Positions 58,526 to 64,000 of a stretch of 64,000 nucleotides of DNA are shown piece by piece. Source of the DNA: Gerris lacustris (taxonomy: Eukaryota; Arthropoda; Insecta; Hemiptera; Gerridae); assembly GCA_951217055.1 (NCBI GenBank), contig OX578283.1, forward strand, positions 69,406,278 through 69,470,277. Reading direction: 5' to 3'. The notes beneath the pieces are model-generated. The model saw only the letters and a list, made by a program, of their open reading frames with translations, did not search any database and had not been told where the DNA came from. Both the position numbers and the translations under genes were made by a program. Each line of letters opens with the position of its first letter. Position 1 is the stretch's first letter.

Positions 58526-58625
58526 TGGTTAGAGGAGGTTAGAGGTGTTTAGAGATGATTAGAGGTGGTTATAGGAGGTTAGAGGTGTTTATAGGTGTTT
58601 CGAGATGGTTAGAGGTGGCTCTAAA
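58340..58625. repeat. GGTGGTTAGA minisatellite, array 3
   Basis: About 28 units. It follows array 2 exactly for the first 18 or so units, then goes its own way. Confidence 0.9.
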
Positions 58626-59017
58626 TCTCGGTCTAGCACCTACAATATGAATTTTCCAAAAAAAAAAGAAATACGAAGGATATACAATTAGATCGTAAGG
58701 ATTAACTTCTACTCGGTTGATTCCATAAATTGTTGATTAAATTACAGGGTTTAGTACTATATCTTGGTGTAAAACACAACATTTTTATGTAAGATTATCA
58801 CTCCATTTTCATAAAAATAAAAAAAAATGGTTTTATAGTAAAAACAATTTTGGAACAACCATTACTAACGATTAATATCCTAAAACTTATACTAAATGAA
58901 GTTCATGACAAATAAATGATAACTGAATATTATAATAAATGTAACTGAATAAAGCCTTATTGTTGGGATGAAGAAACTACAAGCAATATAATTAAAATAT
59001 TATGGTTATGGTACTTC

Positions 59018-59252
59018 TTTAGATTGTTACTCCCCTAAGTTTTTTTTATAATATAAATGACTGACTAACTAAACTATAACTAAATAACTATTAAGACAAA
59101 GGGATGTTTAGTCCAATGTACTTTGGGACAAAGGAATATCCCACTTTTGTTTTTATAAGGGGAGTAACAGTCTAAAGAAGAACACTCCATTCACCTTCTT
59201 TAGATTGTTACTCCCCTCTGTTTTTTTATAAGGGGAGTAACAATCTAATGAA
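59018..59252. mobile_element. Inverted-repeat element with GTTACTCCCC ends, second copy
   Basis: CTTCTTTAGATTGTTACTCC at 59020 and again near 59198, with inverted GGGGAGTAAC near 59160 and 59235. It looks like two nested or tandem short elements. Confidence 0.6.
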
Positions 59253-59544
59253 GTGTCATTTTTATTGTAAATTCTGGGATTATAAAAGTTTGTGATTGTG
59301 TGTTAGTTTGTTTATCTAATAATAATTGGCGTAAAAATTAACCGAACAAATTGAAATTTATCACACAGGTACATTTCTGCATTTGTGACAACTGTATAAT
59401 TGTTGTTTTTTTAATTTTCATAATATTTTTAAGGTGGCGGCCTTAAATAGTGTGTACTGTGTACAGATAGCTTCTTTGCTTCCTTTAATAAAACAACGTA
59501 AACCAAACTTCATCTTATCGGTGTGTCAATCATATTGGCCTAAT

Positions 59545-59880
59545 CTCAATTTTAGGTTTCTGTACAAAGTACAAAAAGAAACCTTATATAATGGCTGTGT
59601 CTGTCTGTCTGTCAGTCTTTCTGTCTGTCTGTCTGTCTGTCGGTCCGTTGTGTCTGTCTGTTGCTTGTTTCAATTCATAAACTACTCTAGCTAGGAACAA
59701 AATATTCGAACAAACAAGCTAGGAACAATATTCACTGAACACATTTTGGATTTTTCACACTTAATATTTTCAAGATGGCGGCCAATATGGCGGGCGACTA
59801 AAAATAGTTCTTAGTAACTATATGACACGTTATACATCAATTTAAAGGTCTTGAAGAGTAGAAAAAGAATATTACTATTA
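59545..59880 (+). repeat. R6 repeat with hairpin and CTGT run
   Basis: AGGTTTC...GAAACCT hairpin (59555-59585), then CTGTCTGTCTGTCAG and a longer run to 59660, then CAAGATGGCGGCC near 59772 and a cassette-like sequence at 59831-59875. Confidence 0.55.
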
Positions 59881-60321
59881 AAATTAGTGTAATTGTATTA
59901 CACTTAATAATTTTAACTTTAATGTACAGAAACTTGCGATTATCGCCTCACGTACTTACGTGAAGCGCGCCTTACTTGTTTAATGATAATTACATAGACA
60001 GACAATACATACCCCCTCCAGTAACGACTCCTCTAAAGAAGTGTGAAAGTGTGAGACAGAGGTGTGTCTATTTCTAATCTTTTCGTGAATATTGAATCTT
60101 TGCATGTGTTGACTCTGAAAGTTAACTCTCTCCATCAAATTTCATACTCTTCACTGATAATGAAAATGACCAATTTGGGTTGAAAGCCAACCATACACAA
60201 TCAAGTATTTTTTTAGTGGAGAAAGTCTTTTTGTCTTGATATGAAATATATACACTACCTGATTTCACTACAAGATTTTTTGTACGAGCGATATTTCTGA
60301 CTTAATGTAACTCTTGCAAAA

Positions 60322-60660
60322 TATTGACTGCCAATTAGTGTGGCACATAGCTTCCTCGCATCCTATCACGTACTTTATTGATTTTATACTTTTACAAGCC
60401 ATTATTGTCTAATTTATTTAATTGTTTCCCCAGTTTTTTTAATGTCAAAATGGTTTTGATTTTTTACATAAATTGAAGTATCAATTAAGCAAAAGTTAAA
60501 GACCGTACTTTCGACAAGCCATTCAAATTTCATAAAACTCAGATGAGAACTTTTAATTGAATTCTAATTACCCACTATATATGTATCTTAATAATATTTT
60601 TTAGAAAATATTTTCCAATGATCTGATGGGTAGGTTGTTTATAAAAACTTTTAATTCTTC

Positions 60661-60708
<48 letters not shown>

Positions 60709-61341
60709 CTTGCTATATTTCAACCCCATCTTGGGTCATTCATTACCAAGCTGAAATTAAATTAATTTTTAACTCCTATGTTTTTTTACGTTGCTGAAGG
60801 ATGAATGATATTAATATTTAAATGATTATACTAGGAGTTAAAAATTAATTTAATTACAGCTTAATAATGACCCAAGGTGAAGTTGAAATATAGCAAGAAC
60901 TGTTTTTTTAAAAAGAAAGAATTAAAAGTTTTTATAAACAACCTACCTTTTCTTTTATAAACAATCAGACCATTGGAAAATAGTTTCTAAAAAATATTAT
61001 TGAGAACTTTTAAAGATATAGGTGTAAATAATAAATGTATGTTTGAGCGCATGTTGAAGAGAAATGAATGGGCGCAGAAGGTTGAAACTTATATGGGACC
61101 AACAATGGGCTAATTATGGCGTACCATCCAAAATTCATTAAAATAGGACGTTAGTTTTAAAGATATGTTAGTTCGCAAAAATTGAGCGACAGACCGACAG
61201 ACAGAGACAGAACCAAAAATGTTCCCTGATGCCTGAAACGGATTTCTGTCTTGGAATTTTTGAAATCATAGACAATATATTTGTGTTTTTCGGAACGATC
61301 ACATAGCTTCTGTTACCTTCAATAAGCTCGGAAGCAAAACT
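60322..61341 (+). repeat. R2 repeat with a foldback insertion
   Basis: R2 sequence on both sides of an inserted palindromic element (about 60558-61003). Flanks repeat TGAGAACTTTTAA, which looks like a target duplication. Confidence 0.65.
60558..61003. mobile_element. Foldback element with a long internal poly(A)
   Basis: Inverted arms (TTTAACTCC..., GGGTCATT..., TTGTTTATAAAAACTTTTAA) around 60590-60775 and 60835-61003, with about 45 A at 60664-60706. Flanks repeat TGAGAACTTTTAA. Confidence 0.7.
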
Positions 61342-61365
61342 AACGAGCCTATTTTCCGGTTCGTT

Positions 61366-62033
61366 TTTTGGGTTTCGTTGGTGAAACCAAATAAAGAAAC
61401 CCTTATAGTTTCGTTCATGTGTCTGTCTGTCACTCTGTACGGTTCCAATAACTTTTGAAGAAAAAGAGATAAAAACATGAAACTTTCCAATATTAAAGAT
61501 CATTTTGACGAGCACACAGGAACAATATAGCAAGCTCAAAATTATCAGCTGTTTCAAATCCAAAATGGCGGATAACTCACTCAACTTTTTAAATTTTAAG
61601 TGAGGTATCAAATGAAAGGTATTGAAGAGTAGATTAAAAAAATATATAACACTTGTAGAAAGCGTTTACTTTTCCCCGATATTTTGTCAAAAAACATCAA
61701 AATGTTGCGTCCCCCCCCCCCCCCCCTAAATCTATATTTCCGCTGTTACTAAAAATATAAAAAAAAATATGAATAAATGTGCGGTCTGATGGGTCAAAGA
61801 AAAAATAAGAATAGCAACTTGGTCGGATTAGGAATCCAAGATGGTGGCTAATTGCTGTGACGGGGAAAAAAATATTATTTATAATTTTGAGTGAGGTATT
61901 AAATGAAAGGTATTGAAGAGTAGATTACAAAAATATATAATACTTGAGGAAAGCGTTTAATTTTCTACGCCATTTTGTCAAAAAACATCAAAATCTGCCC
62001 CCCCCCCCCCCCTTTACTAATTTCATGTTTACA
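61366..62033 (+). repeat. R3 repeat copy with a duplicated core
   Basis: Hairpin GGGTTTCG...GAAACCC at 61370-61402, then GTCTGTCTGTCAC. The block from the ATGGCGG-like motif to the poly(C) run occurs twice, with cassettes at 61600-61649 and 61890-61940. Confidence 0.72.
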
Positions 62034-62118
62034 ACTCTAACCACCTCTAACCACCTCTAACCTCCTCTAACCACCTCTAACCTCCTCTAACCACCTCTAA
62101 CCACCTCTAACCACCTCA
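62034..62118. repeat. GGTGGTTAGA minisatellite, array 4 (reversed)
   Basis: Eight units of CTCTAACCAC/CTCTAACCTC at the end of an R3 copy. Confidence 0.9.
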
Positions 62119-62616
62119 AACCGTATAAAAAGTATCCTACCTCGTAAAGGGCCCTTTGAAGATGGTACCCTGCTCTGAAAATTTTTCGCTGCGAACCCCT
62201 CCAAGTGGAGTTATAAGGTACTAAAGTTGAGTGATTTCCATTTCTTTTATGATTAGGTGTTCATTCATTTTTTTATGTGGGGAGAAGAGGAGAGTGGGAA
62301 ATTATGCGGGAATAGTCGATAACATTATATTTTTTCGATGGAAATTTTTACTGGTTTTGAAAAAGTAATTTTATAAAAAAAAAAAAAAAAAATTCTTTGA
62401 GTGGATTTTGGGGTGCTCATATTAAAGACTATATATATATTGAGAGAAGTTAATTCAATTACAACGGACCTTTTCATCTGAACACCCTGAATTTGGGTTC
62501 TACCTAATTCAGAGTTTTTTTTGCTCTTAACCGAGCAACTTGAGGCTTATCCAACTCGGTATATTTTCTCTTTATTAGCAATTATAGAGACTGATAGCCA
62601 CTTTTAAAATCTATAT

Positions 62617-63093
62617 TATATAAAATCCAAATACCACTCACTCACTGACACATCACGATATCTCTGAAACAACTGGACCTATGACCATGAAATTTTGTAG
62701 GTGTGTTCCTCTTACCTCCTAGGTGCTCGCTAAGAAATGTTTTTAAAATCCGCCATCTTGATTCAAGAAGAATATCTAGATTCTATCCCTCTCACTTATA
62801 CCCCCCCCCCCCCCCCCCGTCATCTTGATTCAAGATGGCGGATTTTAAAGTGAGTGGTATTTAGATTTTATATAATACTAGCTGGATAATACCCGTGCTT
62901 CGCTACGGAGTGTTTTATTAATTTGATAAGTTTATAAACTACCATCAATAAACATTTAAATTATTTTACTATGGTAGAGAAACTAGATATTCTCCCATAG
63001 TAAAATAATTTAAATGTTGATAATTTATGGTAGTTTATAAACTTATCAAATTAATAAAACACTCCGTAGCGAAGCACGGGTATCCAGCTAGTA
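62617..63093. mobile_element. Palindromic repeat with GCTAGT...CCCGTGCTTCGCTACGG ends
   Basis: Arms 62881-62985 and 62990-63093 are inverted (CTAGCTGGATA, CCCGTGCTTCGCTACGGAGT). The left part has two inverted CAAGATGGCGGATTTTAAA copies around a poly(C). The CCCGTGCTTCGCTACGG end is common in insect repeats; class not assigned. Confidence 0.65.
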
Positions 63094-63099
63094 CCTAAA

Positions 63100-63660
63100 T
63101 AAATATAATACAATTTTAAATTAACGGATAATATTATATTTGAATCCATGATCTGAAAGATTTTATTCACAAACATCACCATGTCGTAATGACGTTCTTT
63201 AATATCAAATTTTCAATTATAATTTTATCTATTTTATATTTGTCTAGAATTACTTAAGAAAAAGATACAGTCACACAAATTGACCAAATGCTTTCTACCT
63301 ACTAATGAATTGAAGGTATACGGTATACGAGTGGGAAATCGTCACACCATCTAAAAACAAGTTTTACCCTACAAAGCCTCTTTAGAAAAAAGAAAGAAGA
63401 ATTTTTCTTAAGAGAAGAATAAAAGAATCATCACAGAATAAATATTCCACGAAAGAGAAAAGCAAGAGAAAGAGAAAATACCCAACTTAAGAACTTAGAA
63501 AAGCGAAGTTGAAGAAACAAAAACCAAAGAAGGATTGAGACAATAGTTTGACTTTGACTCTGTTATAATAAAGAATAAAGGCTTGCCTCACTTACAACAA
63601 ATATTTTCTTTGTTTCAGTTTCACTTTAAACATTGAATTTATTTGTCATAAATCAATTCA
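63100..63660. other. Stretch without a gene
   Basis: Purine-rich 63370-63540, no reading frame of note. Confidence 0.45.
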
Positions 63661-63666
63661 CTTTTT

Positions 63667-64000
63667 AGGGTCCGTAGGCAAAACCAAGGACCCTTATATT
63701 TTCCTGCGTGTGTCTGTCCGCCCGTCCTCTCGCGTGCTCTCACGGCTACACCTTTCGTCCGATCACTTGAATCATCATATGAAAGGGTACGTCGAGCTGA
63801 TTACAAAAATATATAATTCTTTGGTTATAACTTTGATAGGGCGAGCGTAGGCGAGTTTGAAGTGGGTGTGAAACGTGTCCCCCCCCCCCTTCTATCTCGC
63901 TTATGTGAAGTGCATAAAATCTGAAAAAATTCCTGAACATTCTTCGACCAAAAGTAAAGATACCACTTTTTGGAAATTTCGAAAAAAATATTATTTTATT
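63667..64000 (+). repeat. R1 repeat, cut by the window end
   Basis: Starts with the AGGGTCC...GGACCCT hairpin and the GTCTGTCCGCCCGTCC run. Cassette at about 63776-63818; a short deletion removes the middle of the family. Continues past 64,000. Confidence 0.75.

Overview
The window looks like insect nuclear DNA: AT-rich and crowded with transposable elements, with very little host coding sequence. The only host gene I can support is the 5' part of a fatty acyl-CoA reductase (FAR) on the + strand. It has a 5' UTR plus first coding exon at 25740-26445 and a second coding exon at 52223-52471. They are separated by a 25.8 kb intron and joined in phase 0. The remaining FAR exons must lie beyond 64,000. 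A hemipteran or another insect with a large genome is a guess from gene and repeat style, not something I can prove.

Layout. 1-10,700: repeat copies, foldback elements, SINEs with tRNA-like heads and a 24-bp minisatellite. 10,742-18,560: one copy of repeat family R1 split by a complete 7,083-bp hAT transposon (11277-18359) with an 8-bp target duplication and a two-exon transposase of about 991 aa. The hAT intron itself carries a piggyBac-like non-autonomous element (15269-16231) flanked by TTAA. 18,560-25,740: families R3 and R4, a tandem family (E) that carries a short coding exon, and an R1 copy hit by a truncated LINE. 25,740-52,471: the FAR exons and the giant intron. The intron holds a BEL/Pao retrotransposon (36096-42588) with two 926-bp LTRs and a 5-bp target duplication, several foldback elements, and a local segmental duplication. 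52,472-64,000: the next FAR intron, with a perfect 57-bp inverted repeat, a decayed mariner, the second copy of the segmental duplication, and further R1/R2/R3 copies.

The most unusual signal is shared architecture between otherwise different repeat families. Many begin with a short terminal hairpin followed by a GTCT/GTCC-type tetranucleotide run and a box like CCGAT-N-TTGAAATTTGG. Several, plus the intron of the hAT transposon, also carry a common cassette of about 50 bp (GGTATCAAATGAAAGGT, then TTGAAGAGTAGATTAC). Minisatellite arrays with a GGTGGTTAGA-like unit sit at the edges of the segmental duplication. No bacterial, viral, CRISPR or rRNA feature is present. All calls are by eye; no search was run.
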